Source: Consotaella salsifontis | GTDB lineage: Bacteria; Pseudomonadota; Alphaproteobacteria; Rhizobiales; Rhizobiaceae | DNA length: 64,000 nucleotides | Reading direction: 5' to 3' | Assembly (NCBI RefSeq): GCF_900167365.1 | Contig: NZ_FUXL01000003.1 | Coordinates: 124,001 to 188,000 of the forward strand | In this document: piece by piece, positions 43,971 to 55,295 of the stretch | How the letters are laid out: the number at the start of each line of letters is the position of its first letter | Numbering within the stretch: position 1 is the first letter of the stretch | The notes under the pieces: model-generated | What the model saw: the letters and a program-made list of their open reading frames with translations, nothing else | Database searches by the model: none | What the model was told of the DNA's origin: nothing | Made by a program: the position numbers and the translations under genes

Positions 43971-44075
43971 ATGTCCATGCACGAAAGCTCGGCCATGAAG
44001 GGCATCATCAACGCGTTCCCTGCAAGCCTCATGCTCTGGCTTCTGATTTTTCGGGCCGCTGCGGCATGGTTTTGA
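43971..44075 (+). CDS. Candidate 34-residue membrane microprotein
   Basis: The frame begins MSMHESSAMKGIINAFPASL and ends with one hydrophobic segment rich in Leu, Phe, Ala and Trp, then TGA at 44073-44075. GGGGA lies 1-5 nt before the ATG, and a second ATG two codons on has better spacing. Small single-helix proteins of this type are common but rarely annotated. No family is recognised. Confidence 0.45.
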   Translation: MSMHESSAMKGIINAFPASLMLWLLIFRAAAAWF

Positions 44076-44124
44076 AATCCGGATTTCGCTGATCGCTTCC
44101 TCCACTCCCTGCTATGACAGCGGG

Positions 44125-44787
44125 ATGAAGACCAGCGTCGGATTCGAGAAGTGGTTTCACCGGGCGGAAGACGAGAGCTTTCCCGTCGTGTTTCCTGACG
44201 GCTGCCGCGACGTGCTCATCGTTCGCCGGAAGGGCGAACCAGCGAAGGTTGTCTTCACCGAGTTCGACCATCGCCCGCGCCGCGCCGCCTTGACCGCCGG
44301 TACGGAGATCACGGGTTATCGGTTGCGCCCCGGAGCGTGCATTGAGCCTGATGCCCTCGACGCGCTTGCGCTTGAGCCGGAGGCCGCGGCCATCATCCTC
44401 ACCCGCGCGCTGGCAGTGGCGGCTGAGATCGACGAGGCGATCATGGCATTGACGAAGCCGCATGCGAGCCTTCGCCGTGTTTCCGCCGATCTCGGCGTCT
44501 CGCCGCGTACGCTTCAGAGGCGGTTTCGCCATCTTGCGCTGCCGGGACCGGATTATTGGCGGCTGTTGGCGCGGGCGCGACGAGCGGTGGCCATGTTGGC
44601 TCTTCCCGCGTCGCTGGCTGACATTGCGGGCGAATGCGGCTACAGCGACCAGGCGCATATGACGCGAGAATTCGCCCGCTGGTTCGGCGCGACGCCGCAC
44701 GGCGTCCGACGAAACAAGCATCTGTTCCGTCTTCTGTCTCAGCCGGCGCTCGGCAACTGGATCGGAGAGCAGATTTCGACGAGATAG
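44125..44787 (+). CDS. AraC-family transcription regulator
   Basis: The 220-residue product has an N-terminal sensing part with VVFPDGCRDVLIV. The C-terminal AraC-type double helix-turn-helix (about residues 110-205) includes VSPRTLQRRFRHLALPGPDY and ADIAGECGYSDQAHMTREFA. It converges with the VOC gene and overlaps its 3' end by 49 bp. The regulated target is not evident; the VOC gene is a possible one. Confidence 0.88.
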   Translation: MKTSVGFEKWFHRAEDESFPVVFPDGCRDVLIVRRKGEPAKVVFTEFDHRPRRAALTAGTEITGYRLRPGACIEPDALDALALEPEAAAIILTRALAVAAEIDEAIMALTKPHASLRRVSADLGVSPRTLQRRFRHLALPGPDYWRLLARARRAVAMLALPASLADIAGECGYSDQAHMTREFARWFGATPHGVRRNKHLFRLLSQPALGNWIGEQISTR

Positions 44788-45134
44788 CCATCGGGATCGC
44801 TGACATAGGAGGTGGTCTGTCCCCAGGGCTCGCGGCGCACTTCCTGGACCAGCCTGGCGCCAGCGGCGAGCGCGGCCTGAAGCGCGGCGCTGACATCGTC
44901 CGTCTCGAAGGCGATTTCGAAGACGGGCGCTCCCGCATCGGCCTTGGCCGCAGCCTTGCCGAGGCTGCGCATCAGTGCCTTGGAGGAAAAGGCGAGCTTC
45001 GTCTGACCGGTGGACAGCTCGCCATAGTCGCCTGAAGGGTGCAGGAAGCCCTTTTCGAGCCCGAATGCGCGTTCGTAGAAGCCGAGCGAGCCGGCAACGT
45101 CGTCGACATAGAGGATGGTATATCGGAAGATCAT
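44739..45134 (-). CDS. VOC family protein (glyoxalase/dioxygenase fold)
   Basis: The 131-residue protein shows the VOC pattern: TILYVDDVAGSLGFYERAFG at the start, GELSTGQTKLAFSS in the middle, and PWGQTTSYVSDPDGYLVEIC at the end with the usual metal-site glutamate. The substrate cannot be told from the sequence. Antibiotic-binding and lyase members exist in the family. Confidence 0.88.
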   Translation of the reverse strand: MIFRYTILYVDDVAGSLGFYERAFGLEKGFLHPSGDYGELSTGQTKLAFSSKALMRSLGKAAAKADAGAPVFEIAFETDDVSAALQAALAAGARLVQEVRREPWGQTTSYVSDPDGYLVEICSPIQLPSAG

Positions 45135-45243
45135 GGCCTTGCCTCGCGTGTGCTCTGTCTCGGCGAGGCTCTATCGTGCAGCGTCTGGCGGGTCTTGAAG
45201 GATCGCGACAGGGGCGTTCGCGATCCTCCCCGTGTCCGCTCTT

Positions 45244-47046
<1,803 letters not shown>

Positions 47047-47072
47047 GACCGGCTCCTTACCCGAAAGCGGGC

Positions 47073-50000
47073 TCAGAGAGAAGCGGGGACGGCCGCATCT
47101 CGCGCAGCTGCCTCATCCGCTTCTTCTTCGGCTTCCGCCTCGCGCTCGGCCTCCGCCAATTCGCGGTCGAGGCGTGCCTGGGCCTCGGCATGAGGACGCG
47201 AGAAGCGGGCGAGCGCCAGATAGGCGACCGGGGTGAGGAAGAGGGTGGCGATGGTGGCAAGGCCGAGGCCGCCGACCATGACATAGCCCAGCGCGGCGCG
47301 CGCCTCGGCGCCGGCCCCCGAGGCCACCACCAGCGGCACGCCGCCAAGAACGGTGGAAATCATGGTCATCATCACCGGGCGAAGGCGGATCATCGCGGCC
47401 TGCTCGATTGCCTCGCGAACGCTCATTCCCCTGTCGCGGAGCTGATTGGCGAACTCGACGATGAGGATGCCATTCTTGGCCATGATGCCGACCAATAGCA
47501 CCAGCCCGATCTGGCTGTAGAGATTGAGGCTCTGATTGGTGATGACGAGCGCGAAGACGGCACAGGCGAGGCCGAACGGCACCGTCGCCATGATGATCAG
47601 CGCCGAGATGAAGCTCTCGAACTGCGCGGCCAGCACCAGAAGAATGATCACCACCGCGAAGCCGAAAGTGACGGCGAGCCCGCTGGAGGTGTCTTTCAGC
47701 GTCGCAGCCTCGGCCAGAGGCACCAGACGGTTGCCAGGCGGCAGAATTGTGGGCGCGAGCGCCTGGAGCTCCGTCCAACCCTGCTGGATCGACATGCCGT
47801 CTGGTAGATCGGCGGATAGCGAAACAGCACGGGACTGGTTTTCGCGCGTCAGCGTCGGCGCGATGGCGCGCTCCTCCGTCGTCGCGATCGTCGACATCGG
47901 CACGATCCGCCCGTCGCTCGCCTTGAGGAAGATGTTGGCAAGGTCGCCGGGATCGTTGACCGGATCGGAGGTCGAGACGAGGCGGATCGGCACCGCGTCG
48001 TCCTCGATATAGGTCGTGCCGATCTGGCGCCCGTCGAGAAGCGCCTGCATCGCGGTGGCAAGGCCATCAATGGAGATGCCGAGGTCGGACGCCTTCTCCC
48101 GGTCGATGACGATGGAAAGCTGGGGCTGCGTCGCATCGTTGGACAGACGCACGCTGCCCCAGCGCCCGTCCGCTTCCATCGCGTCCTTCAGCTTCTGCGC
48201 CGTCTCGGCAAGCTGGTCGTAATTGGAGCCCGCCACGGCGAATTGCAGGCCGTTGCCGCCTCCGCGAATGCCGAGCGAATTGGGCTGGATGGCGAAGGCG
48301 CGAACGCCGGGCACCTGCTCAATGCGGCGGTTGATCTCGGCGACGATTTCCTGCTGGCTGCGGGCGCGGTCCGCCCAGTCGGCGAGGGTGAGGACGACGA
48401 AGGCTGAATTGGAGCTGCCGCCCATCCCCGAGATGGCGAAGACGCTCCTTGCCTCGCCGCTGTCGACATAGGGCAGCAGGATGTTTTCCACCTTGCGCAC
48501 CTGGGAATTGGTGTAGTCCAGGCTGGCGCTTTGCGGCGCCGTGATGCGGATCAGCGCGACAGCGCGGTCCTCGCGCGGGGTGAGCTCCTGCGGCAGGGAC
48601 TGAAATCCGATCCAAGCGATGACCGCCGCGACCGCCGCCGCCGCAACCACCAGAAGCGGAAAGGCGAGGCAGAAGCGCAGCATGGCGCCGTAGATGCCGG
48701 CGAGGCGTTCGCCGACCCAGATCATGGCCCGCGCCACCGGCCCATGGCCACGCTCCTCACCATGGTCCTTCAGAAGCCGCGAGGCGAGCATCGGGCAGAG
48801 CGTCAGCGCGATGAAGGACGAAAGGGTGACGGCAATCGCCAGCACAAATCCGAATTCGCGGAAGAGCCCGCCGGCCTGCCCTGGCAGGAAGGAGATCGGA
48901 ACGAAGACGGCGGCGAGCGTTGCCGTGGTGGAGATCACCGCGAAGAACACCTCGCGTGTGCCGATGACCGCCGCGGCCTGCCGCTTCATGCCCATGGACC
49001 GCCGCCGCACGATGTTTTCGAGCACCACGATAGCATCGTCCACCACCATCCCGGTGGCGAGCACGATGGCGAGCAGCGTCAGGATATTGATGGAAAAGCC
49101 GGCGAGATAGATGAAGGCGACGACGCCGATGAGCGCCACCGGCATGGTGACCGCGGGAATAAGCGTCGCGCGGAAATTCAGAAGAAAGACGTAGATGATG
49201 ACGACGACGATCGCCACCGCCAGCATCAACGAACTCACCACTTCGGTGATGGCGCCGTTGATGAAGGTGGCGTCGTCGCTGGTCACGGTCATGGAGACGC
49301 CGTCGGGCAGGCTCTGGTTGAGCTCCTCCACGGCGGCGCGCACGCCCTCCGAAATATCGAGCGTCGAGGAACCCGCCTGCCGGATGATACCGAGGCCGAT
49401 GCCCGTCTTGCCGTTGACGCGCAGCTGTGAGGCGGCCTCGTCCGGGCCGAAGCGCACGCTGGCGACATCGCCAAGGCGCGTTCTATCGTTGAGCGCGATG
49501 GCCTCGAAATCGGCGGGCCTCGTGACGTACGCATTGGCGCGTACCACGAGGTCCTGGGTCGGCGAGGCGAGGGAGCCTGCCGGAACGTCCATGGCCACGG
49601 TCGCCAGCGCGTTCGAGACATCGGCGAGCGTCAGTCCGCGCGTCGCCAGCCGATCGGGATCGACATCGACATAGATCAGGCGTTCGCGATCGCCGTAGAC
49701 CTGGACATCCGCGACGCCCTCAACCGCGGCCAGCCGGTCTTCGACACGGTCATTCACCAGCGTCGTCAGGTCCTCGATACGCATGTTGGGCGCGAAGACG
49801 CCGAGGCGCATGATGGCGCTGGCGTCGGCATCCGCCTTGACGATACGCGGCTGATCGATGTCATCGGGCAACTGGTTGGCCACTCGCCCGACAGCATCGC
49901 GAATGTCGCTCGCGGCGACGTTGAGATCGGTGGAATCGGTGAACTCGGCGGTGACGCGGCTGTCGCCGAACCGCGACCTCGACGAGATGGAGGAGATGCC

Positions 50001-50255
50001 GGGCACGCGCGCGACGGCACTCTCGATCACGCTCGTCACCTGCCGGTCGATCGCCTCGGGGGCCGCGCCGTCAAGATCCGTGCTGATCGAGATCACGGGC
50101 CGGTCGACATTGGGCAGTTCGCGCACCTCAACGGCGTTGAGCGCGGCAAGGCCGGCAACGACGATGAGCATATTGACCACGATGGTCAGCACCGGCCGCC
50201 GAATGAAGAGGCTGGTGAAAGCCGTGACACCCGAAGCGTTCTTGCCACCGCTCAT
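47073..50255 (-). CDS. RND efflux pump inner-membrane transporter
   Basis: The 1060-residue product is an AcrB/MexB-like HAE1 transporter that exports drugs or other small molecules by proton antiport. It has a membrane segment near residue 20, two large periplasmic loops, and the TM4 motif GMVVDDAIVVLENIVRR with the paired aspartates. The start at 50255 (MSGGKNASGV) overlaps the adaptor stop. An acidic/Ala-rich tail of about 35 residues ends the protein. Substrate range is unknown. Confidence 0.93.
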   Translation of the reverse strand: MSGGKNASGVTAFTSLFIRRPVLTIVVNMLIVVAGLAALNAVEVRELPNVDRPVISISTDLDGAAPEAIDRQVTSVIESAVARVPGISSISSRSRFGDSRVTAEFTDSTDLNVAASDIRDAVGRVANQLPDDIDQPRIVKADADASAIMRLGVFAPNMRIEDLTTLVNDRVEDRLAAVEGVADVQVYGDRERLIYVDVDPDRLATRGLTLADVSNALATVAMDVPAGSLASPTQDLVVRANAYVTRPADFEAIALNDRTRLGDVASVRFGPDEAASQLRVNGKTGIGLGIIRQAGSSTLDISEGVRAAVEELNQSLPDGVSMTVTSDDATFINGAITEVVSSLMLAVAIVVVIIYVFLLNFRATLIPAVTMPVALIGVVAFIYLAGFSINILTLLAIVLATGMVVDDAIVVLENIVRRRSMGMKRQAAAVIGTREVFFAVISTTATLAAVFVPISFLPGQAGGLFREFGFVLAIAVTLSSFIALTLCPMLASRLLKDHGEERGHGPVARAMIWVGERLAGIYGAMLRFCLAFPLLVVAAAAVAAVIAWIGFQSLPQELTPREDRAVALIRITAPQSASLDYTNSQVRKVENILLPYVDSGEARSVFAISGMGGSSNSAFVVLTLADWADRARSQQEIVAEINRRIEQVPGVRAFAIQPNSLGIRGGGNGLQFAVAGSNYDQLAETAQKLKDAMEADGRWGSVRLSNDATQPQLSIVIDREKASDLGISIDGLATAMQALLDGRQIGTTYIEDDAVPIRLVSTSDPVNDPGDLANIFLKASDGRIVPMSTIATTEERAIAPTLTRENQSRAVSLSADLPDGMSIQQGWTELQALAPTILPPGNRLVPLAEAATLKDTSSGLAVTFGFAVVIILLVLAAQFESFISALIIMATVPFGLACAVFALVITNQSLNLYSQIGLVLLVGIMAKNGILIVEFANQLRDRGMSVREAIEQAAMIRLRPVMMTMISTVLGGVPLVVASGAGAEARAALGYVMVGGLGLATIATLFLTPVAYLALARFSRPHAEAQARLDRELAEAEREAEAEEEADEAAARDAAVPASL

Positions 50256-51544
50256 CGGGCAACGGTTCCGCTGGCGCGCGTCTCGGCGCGCGCGTCGGAG
50301 ACGACGCCGTTGTTCGCCTCGGCCGGCTGAGGGGAAGCGTCTCCGGAGGAAGGGGCGGCGTGCGGAGTTTCCTGAATCGTCACTTTGCCGCCCGGACGAA
50401 TGGACTGCTGGCCCTCCACCACGACCGGATCGCCAACCTGAAGATCGTCGGCGGCGACGAGAACCCGGTCGACATTGCGCTCGATGATGCGCACCGGGGT
50501 CTTTTGCGGCGTATCTCCATCCAATTTCCAGACAAACGGTCCCGCCCGCTCCCACTGAATGGCGAGAGGATCGACCGACAGATAGTCATCGCCAGGGAAG
50601 AGGAGTGTCAGCGCGAAGGACATCCCGGGGCGAAGCTCGTCCTTGGGGTTGTCCATGGTTGCTTCGACACGGACGGTTCGGCTCGCCTGGTCGAGGCGGC
50701 TGTCGATGGCTGAGACTTCGCCGCGATAAATCTCGGCCGGATTGGCGACGCTGACGGCCTCGACGGTCTGACCGATGGAAAGGCCCGAGACGAAGCTCTC
50801 GGGAACGTAGAACACCACCTTGAGGCGGGCGCGGTCGTCTATGGTGGCGATCAGCGTCTGGCTGGAGACAAGGTCGCCGACATCGATATCGGCGATGCCG
50901 ACGCGCCCGGAAATGGGCGCGCGGATCGTTCGCTTGGCCAGCGCGATCTCGGCCGAGCGCAGATCAAGCCTGGCGTTTTCGACCTCGCGCTCGACATCGG
51001 CGACTTCCACCGCCGTGGTGGTGCGGGCGGAGGCGAGGCGCTGATAGCGGCCGAGCTTGTCCTGGGCCGCGCTGAGGGCGATGCGCGCCCGGTCGAGCGC
51101 GAGCTCCTCGGCCGACTTCTCGAGCACTACGAGGACCTCGCCCGCCTGGACCGCCGCCCCGGAAGAGAATGCAACTTCAGCCACAAAGCCGCTGACGTCC
51201 GGATAAACCGCGACGGAGCGCTGAGCCTCGCCCGAGCCGATCGCGCGAAGGCGGCTGCGGGTGGTGGCCTCGGTCACGGCATCGACGACGACCAGAGCGG
51301 TCTGCCCCCTGCCGCCGCGTGAGCGCCCGGCCCCTCCCGCCTTTGGCTTTTCATCGGCTGGCGTCGCGCCTGCGATCTTCGCATCGTCCTTCGGCGCGGC
51401 GATCAGCGCGATGGTCTTGAAGCTGTTGGGAAGCCAAGCCTGCTGGCGAATGAGAGACGCAGCGCGCTCGTCGAAACGCACCCATAGGATGCCGGCGATA
51501 GCGAGCACCACCAGGGTGACAAGGACCTGCTTCACGAAATTCAT
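50252..51544 (-). CDS. RND efflux periplasmic adaptor (membrane fusion protein)
   Basis: The 430-residue product has one N-terminal membrane segment (about residues 5-22). A lipoyl/hairpin region follows with VYPDVSGFVAEVAFSSGAAV and RTIRAPISGRVGIADIDVGD, then a beta-barrel region with LRPGMSFALTLLFPGDDYLS. It links the pump at 47073-50255 to an outer-membrane channel that is not encoded here. The ATG at 51544 is chosen; a GTG two codons upstream is possible. Confidence 0.92.
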   Translation of the reverse strand: MNFVKQVLVTLVVLAIAGILWVRFDERAASLIRQQAWLPNSFKTIALIAAPKDDAKIAGATPADEKPKAGGAGRSRGGRGQTALVVVDAVTEATTRSRLRAIGSGEAQRSVAVYPDVSGFVAEVAFSSGAAVQAGEVLVVLEKSAEELALDRARIALSAAQDKLGRYQRLASARTTTAVEVADVEREVENARLDLRSAEIALAKRTIRAPISGRVGIADIDVGDLVSSQTLIATIDDRARLKVVFYVPESFVSGLSIGQTVEAVSVANPAEIYRGEVSAIDSRLDQASRTVRVEATMDNPKDELRPGMSFALTLLFPGDDYLSVDPLAIQWERAGPFVWKLDGDTPQKTPVRIIERNVDRVLVAADDLQVGDPVVVEGQQSIRPGGKVTIQETPHAAPSSGDASPQPAEANNGVVSDARAETRASGTVAR

Positions 51545-51666
51545 CGGCACTTCTTCAGACGGATTGCGGGGCGCGCGGGCAACGTGCGGCTCGTCGCGGC
51601 ATCAACGCTTCCCCTCGGGCGATCCGTCGGGAAGGGTGCAAATCTATCATGCCGGCCCTTCAACGG

Positions 51667-51696
51667 AAAAGGCCCGCGCGGAGCGGGCCTTTTCTC
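51667..51696. terminator. Terminator after the PRC-barrel gene
   Basis: AAAAGGCCCGC/GCGGGCCTTTT forms an 11-bp stem with a 5-nt loop. On the minus strand it lies 30 bp past the PRC gene. Being symmetric, it can work both ways. Confidence 0.82.
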
Positions 51697-51725
51697 TATT
51701 TGTTGATCGCGTCTTGATCGCGAAA

Positions 51726-53351
51726 TTACTGCGCGGTCGTGGTCGACTGGACCCGCATGGTGTCGCGGTTCTGCGCGTAGGTGTCCTTATTGTACTCCGG
51801 AGCGTTCTCCAGCTGATCCTGGGTGAACTTGGTGTACAGATAGAGGGTGTTGTTGTCGTCGCGCATGATCTGGATGTTGTCCATGGCCAGGGCAACCGGC
51901 TTGGCACCGATGCCGAGGAAGCCACCGACGTCCACGACGATCGCGTCAACCTGGCCCTTGGCCGTCAGCGCGATATCGCCAACCGAGCCGATGCTATCAT
52001 CGTTCGGACCATAGACCGTCGTGCCCATCAGGTTGTCAGCCGACAGCTGGTCGCCGGTCACGGGCTGAAGATTCTGACGCGTGTCACCACCGGTCGAGGC
52101 GGTCATGTCCGAATTGGCGGCAGGGGCGGTCGCAGCGCCCGTTCCGACCACGCCAGCAGCCGGAGCGTTGGCGGCCATCTGACCGTCATTAGCCTGATCG
52201 GTAGCGGGGGCGGTCTGCGCCATCTGATCGTTGGAGCCGGCCGGGGCCGCATTGTCCGCAGTCATGGCACCGGTGGCGTTGTTGGTCATCGTGCCGTCGT
52301 TCTGGGCCATGGCGGCATCACGATCGTCGTCGAACTCTGGCGCCGACTTCAGCTGATCCTTCGTCGCCTGCAGAACGCCCGTCAGCTCGTTGTTGTCGGT
52401 GCGATTGAAGGCAACGCGTTCGAACGGAACGGCAACGTCCTTCTCGCCAATGCCCAGGAACCCGCCGACGCCGATGACGGCCGCATCCACCTGACCATTC
52501 GAGGAGACGACGAGATCGTCAATTTCGCCGAAATCGTCGGAATCGTCACCTGCCGCCGAGCGCACATCCGCGCCGATCAGGTTGGAGGTCAGGTACTGGT
52601 CAGCGCCGACATTGGTCGCAAAGCCGGAAGCCGAAGCCATCTGACCGTCAGCTGCGCCATTGGCCGTGCCCGCTGTACCGGCGGCGGTGTTGTTCGCGGC
52701 CATCTGACCGTCAGTGCCGGTGCCTGCAGCGCCCGTCGTGGTGGTCGCGGCGTTGTTCTGAGCCGTGGTGGCCGCCGTGTTGGCGTCACCCGCCGGAGCC
52801 ATGGCAACGCCTGTGCCAGCCGCGCCAGTACCGGCCGCAGGGGCCGTCGCAGCAGAATTCGTCGCAGCCGCAGCCTCAGGCGTCATGAAGGCAGGCGCCT
52901 GCTTGAGCTCATCAATGTTGCCCTTGTAGACGGCGCGAACGTCGTTGTCGTCATCGAGCGACCAGGCGATCTGCTCGAACGGCACGGCAATCATGCGCGA
53001 CTGGTCACCGAGTGCCGAGCCGCTGTTGATGAGCGCGGCAGCAACTTTGCCATCCTTGCCGACGAGGAAGTTGTCGATATCGCCGAGGCTGTCGGCGTCC
53101 TCGGCATTGCTGCCGTAGAGCGACGTGTCAGAGAGGTTGCTGGCGAGATACTGGTTGGGCGAAAGCTTCTGCAAGTAATCGCCGCCCGTCTGGGCCTGGG
53201 CCTGCGTCTGTCCCGCCTGCATCTGCTGGTTGCCGGCCGGCGCGGTCGCCGCCGGCTGATCGGTCTTCGGCGTCGTCGCCGCGTCCTGAGCGAAGGCGCC
53301 CGTCGCAATCACGGTCGCCAGGGCAGTGGTAGCCAAAAGCGTACGGAGCAT
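51726..53351 (-). CDS. Secreted protein with three PRC-barrel domains
   Basis: The 541-residue protein has a signal peptide (MLRTLLATTALATVIATGAFA). Three PRC-barrel units of about 85 residues follow (starting near YLASNLSDTSLYGS, YLTSNLIGADVRS and LSADNLMGTTVYGP), each ending APxF or APEY. Long Ala/Thr/Asn/Gln-rich linkers with repeated DGQMA lie between them. Periplasmic PRC-barrel proteins in this order are often stress-induced, and a GGAAC-N16-AGTT promoter candidate lies upstream. A molecular function is not known. Confidence 0.85.
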   Translation of the reverse strand: MLRTLLATTALATVIATGAFAQDAATTPKTDQPAATAPAGNQQMQAGQTQAQAQTGGDYLQKLSPNQYLASNLSDTSLYGSNAEDADSLGDIDNFLVGKDGKVAAALINSGSALGDQSRMIAVPFEQIAWSLDDDNDVRAVYKGNIDELKQAPAFMTPEAAAATNSAATAPAAGTGAAGTGVAMAPAGDANTAATTAQNNAATTTTGAAGTGTDGQMAANNTAAGTAGTANGAADGQMASASGFATNVGADQYLTSNLIGADVRSAAGDDSDDFGEIDDLVVSSNGQVDAAVIGVGGFLGIGEKDVAVPFERVAFNRTDNNELTGVLQATKDQLKSAPEFDDDRDAAMAQNDGTMTNNATGAMTADNAAPAGSNDQMAQTAPATDQANDGQMAANAPAAGVVGTGAATAPAANSDMTASTGGDTRQNLQPVTGDQLSADNLMGTTVYGPNDDSIGSVGDIALTAKGQVDAIVVDVGGFLGIGAKPVALAMDNIQIMRDDNNTLYLYTKFTQDQLENAPEYNKDTYAQNRDTMRVQSTTTAQ

Positions 53352-53424
53352 GGTCCTATCCTATGTTATATTTAAGTTTTTCCGCCAGATCTGAACTTTG
53401 AGCCAGGGCGGTATCGGTGAGCTA

Positions 53425-53449
53425 AACTCCTGATCACCTCATCGGTTCC
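53425..53449 (-). promoter_or_regulatory. EcfG-type promoter candidate of the PRC-barrel gene
   Basis: On the minus strand GGAAC (complement of 53445-53449), 16 bp, then AGTT (complement of 53425-53428). It fits GGAAC-N16/17-CGTT except at two -10 positions, and lies about 75 bp before the start codon. Confidence 0.5.
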
Positions 53450-53528
53450 GAGAGGCTTGGCCGTTTTTAAGGAAGCCTACCGGAAGGAGAGGCGAGTGGC
53501 GAAGAATTCGCCTTGCAAAATCTTCAAC

Positions 53529-53693
53529 TTAGGCGAGAACCATAAAGCCGAAGAGAATCATCAGAAGAAGCCCGACGAGAACGATGAAGATCAGTATTTT
53601 GGCGATGCCCGCCGATGCGTTGGCAACGCCGCTGAAGCCAAGAAGGCTCGCGATCGCCGCGACGATCAAGAGGATGATGATCCACTTCAGCAA
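53529..53693 (-). CDS. DUF1328 small membrane protein
   Basis: The 54-residue product is almost entirely two membrane segments (LLKWIIILLIVAAIASLLGF, then a second after NASAGIAKIL). This is the DUF1328/UPF0391 pattern. Start TTG at 53693 is chosen because AAGGAGAA lies the right distance upstream and the family begins at this point. Members are often stress-induced. It lies alone between the PRC gene and the lipid-kinase-like gene. Confidence 0.85.
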   Translation of the reverse strand: MLKWIIILLIVAAIASLLGFSGVANASAGIAKILIFIVLVGLLLMILFGFMVLA

Positions 53694-53870
53694 GGTCTGT
53701 TCTCCTTCGTTCCAAACTGACGCGCTTCGCGAGAGCGAGGCTGCCGGGAGAACGGGGAGGAGGGGAGTGGGTTCCAGATCAAATGCGGCTTTCCTTGGGT
53801 TTGCCTTTCTTCCTTCCTCGCTGCTTGCCCTAAATAGAAGCGCTACAAAGCATCTTCGGAAGGCTCCTGA

Positions 53871-54821
53871 ATGCGCATCCACGTTATCCTCAACCGGCAC
53901 GGCGGAACCCTGAAAACGGCCAACCTCGATGAGCTTTCCGGCTTCATCGGCGACGAGTTTGCGTTGCATGGCCATGCGCTGACGCTGGAAACGCCGGAAA
54001 AGGAAGAGCTGGCGAAGGCGATCGAAGCGGCCTCCCAACGCGCCGATATCGACGTTCTTCTGGTCGGAGGCGGGGACGGCACCGTCTCGGGTGCGGCGGC
54101 GGCGCTCACCGGCAAGTCAATCGCCCTGGGCGTCTTGCCGGCCGGAACAATGAACCTTTTTGCCAGGGCTCTTCAGATACCCCTGGATCTGAATGAGGCG
54201 GTGCGTCTGCTTGCCGCAGGGCGGATCACGGACGTCGACATCGCCACGGCCAACGGCCGTCCCTTTGTCCACCAGTTCGCGGTGGGTCTCCATGCGCGCA
54301 TCGTCCGCATCCGTGACCGTCTCAACTATGCGTCCCGCTACGGCAAGATTCTCGCTTCGATGCGGGCGATGTGGATGGTGCTTCAGCGCCTTCCCATGAT
54401 GGAACTCGAGATGGAAATCGACGGCACCGTTCGGCGCATCAAGACGCCCGGCGTGGCCGTTTCCAACAATATCTACGGCGAGGGCCACGTGCCGTACGCC
54501 GATGACCCGCGCGGCGGGGTGCTGGGTGTCTATATCTGCAAGTCGCGCGATCCGCGCCGGGTGGGCCGGCTGATCGTCGACATCATGCTCGGCATCTGGC
54601 GCTCCAACGCTTCGCTGGAGGTGCGCAGCGCACACAACGTCACCATCGACATATCGGGCCACAAAGGACTGCGCGCCGTTATCGACGGCGAATTGACGGC
54701 GCTCGAGCCTCGCACCTTCGTGGAAATCCACCCCCGCAAGCTGCGTGTGCTGGTGCCCGCTGAAGCCGCGTTTGAATCCGATAAAACGGAGACTACGACA
54801 GCGTCGCAGGTGCCACAATAA
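53871..54821 (+). CDS. Diacylglycerol kinase family protein
   Basis: The 316-residue product has the DAGK catalytic motif GGGDGTVSG (about residues 67-75) and LGVLPAGTMNLFARAL. A C-terminal lipid-kinase-like domain ends ALEPRTFVEIHPRKLRVLVP. Substrate could be diacylglycerol, ceramide or another lipid alcohol. It is a single gene diverging from DUF1328. Confidence 0.9.
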   Translation: MRIHVILNRHGGTLKTANLDELSGFIGDEFALHGHALTLETPEKEELAKAIEAASQRADIDVLLVGGGDGTVSGAAAALTGKSIALGVLPAGTMNLFARALQIPLDLNEAVRLLAAGRITDVDIATANGRPFVHQFAVGLHARIVRIRDRLNYASRYGKILASMRAMWMVLQRLPMMELEMEIDGTVRRIKTPGVAVSNNIYGEGHVPYADDPRGGVLGVYICKSRDPRRVGRLIVDIMLGIWRSNASLEVRSAHNVTIDISGHKGLRAVIDGELTALEPRTFVEIHPRKLRVLVPAEAAFESDKTETTTASQVPQ

Positions 54822-54895
54822 GCGAAATGCCCAGGCCAGAGGGCTCCGGGCATCGTCGATATCGAAACGGCGAAAGGCGCCGGCAGGAGTTCGCG

Positions 54896-55249
54896 TCAGG
54901 CTCTTTGCTCAGGATCGCCGTCTTCCACATCACCCGCGTCGGCCTCGTCGTCGAAGCCTAAAGCATCGACCGTTCCATAGGTGTGCCCGCCTTCGGCCAA
55001 AAGCGCCAAAGCCTCGCGGATCTGCATCTCGAGGAGGCTTGGCTCTCCCGGTTCGTCGCCGCGCTCGGCTGCGGCATAACGGGCCATCGCCTCGAGGCGC
55101 GCCTGACGGTCGTCAGGCTCGATCTCGGGGTCGTTCAGCACCGCGTGGACATCGTCGTGCGTCAGCGGCCGATCAGGACGGGGGAACGCCTCAGAACCGT
55201 CCGATGCCTCCAGGGCGGGACTGCGTTCGATGGGCTTTTCAGTCGTCAT
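54896..55249 (-). CDS. Acidic hypothetical protein
   Basis: The 117-residue product is very acidic and soluble. The middle is helical (PEIEPDDRQARLEAMARYAA) with HDDVHAVLNDPEIEPDD upstream, and the tail is Asp/Glu-rich. No family is recognised. The coding sense is supported by typical codon use and a plausible stand-alone position facing the lipid-kinase gene. Confidence 0.65.
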   Translation of the reverse strand: MTTEKPIERSPALEASDGSEAFPRPDRPLTHDDVHAVLNDPEIEPDDRQARLEAMARYAAAERGDEPGEPSLLEMQIREALALLAEGGHTYGTVDALGFDDEADAGDVEDGDPEQRA

Positions 55250-55295
55250 GTCTCATTTCCTCCCGTGACCAGGCTTACGCACCCTATCAACTCTA

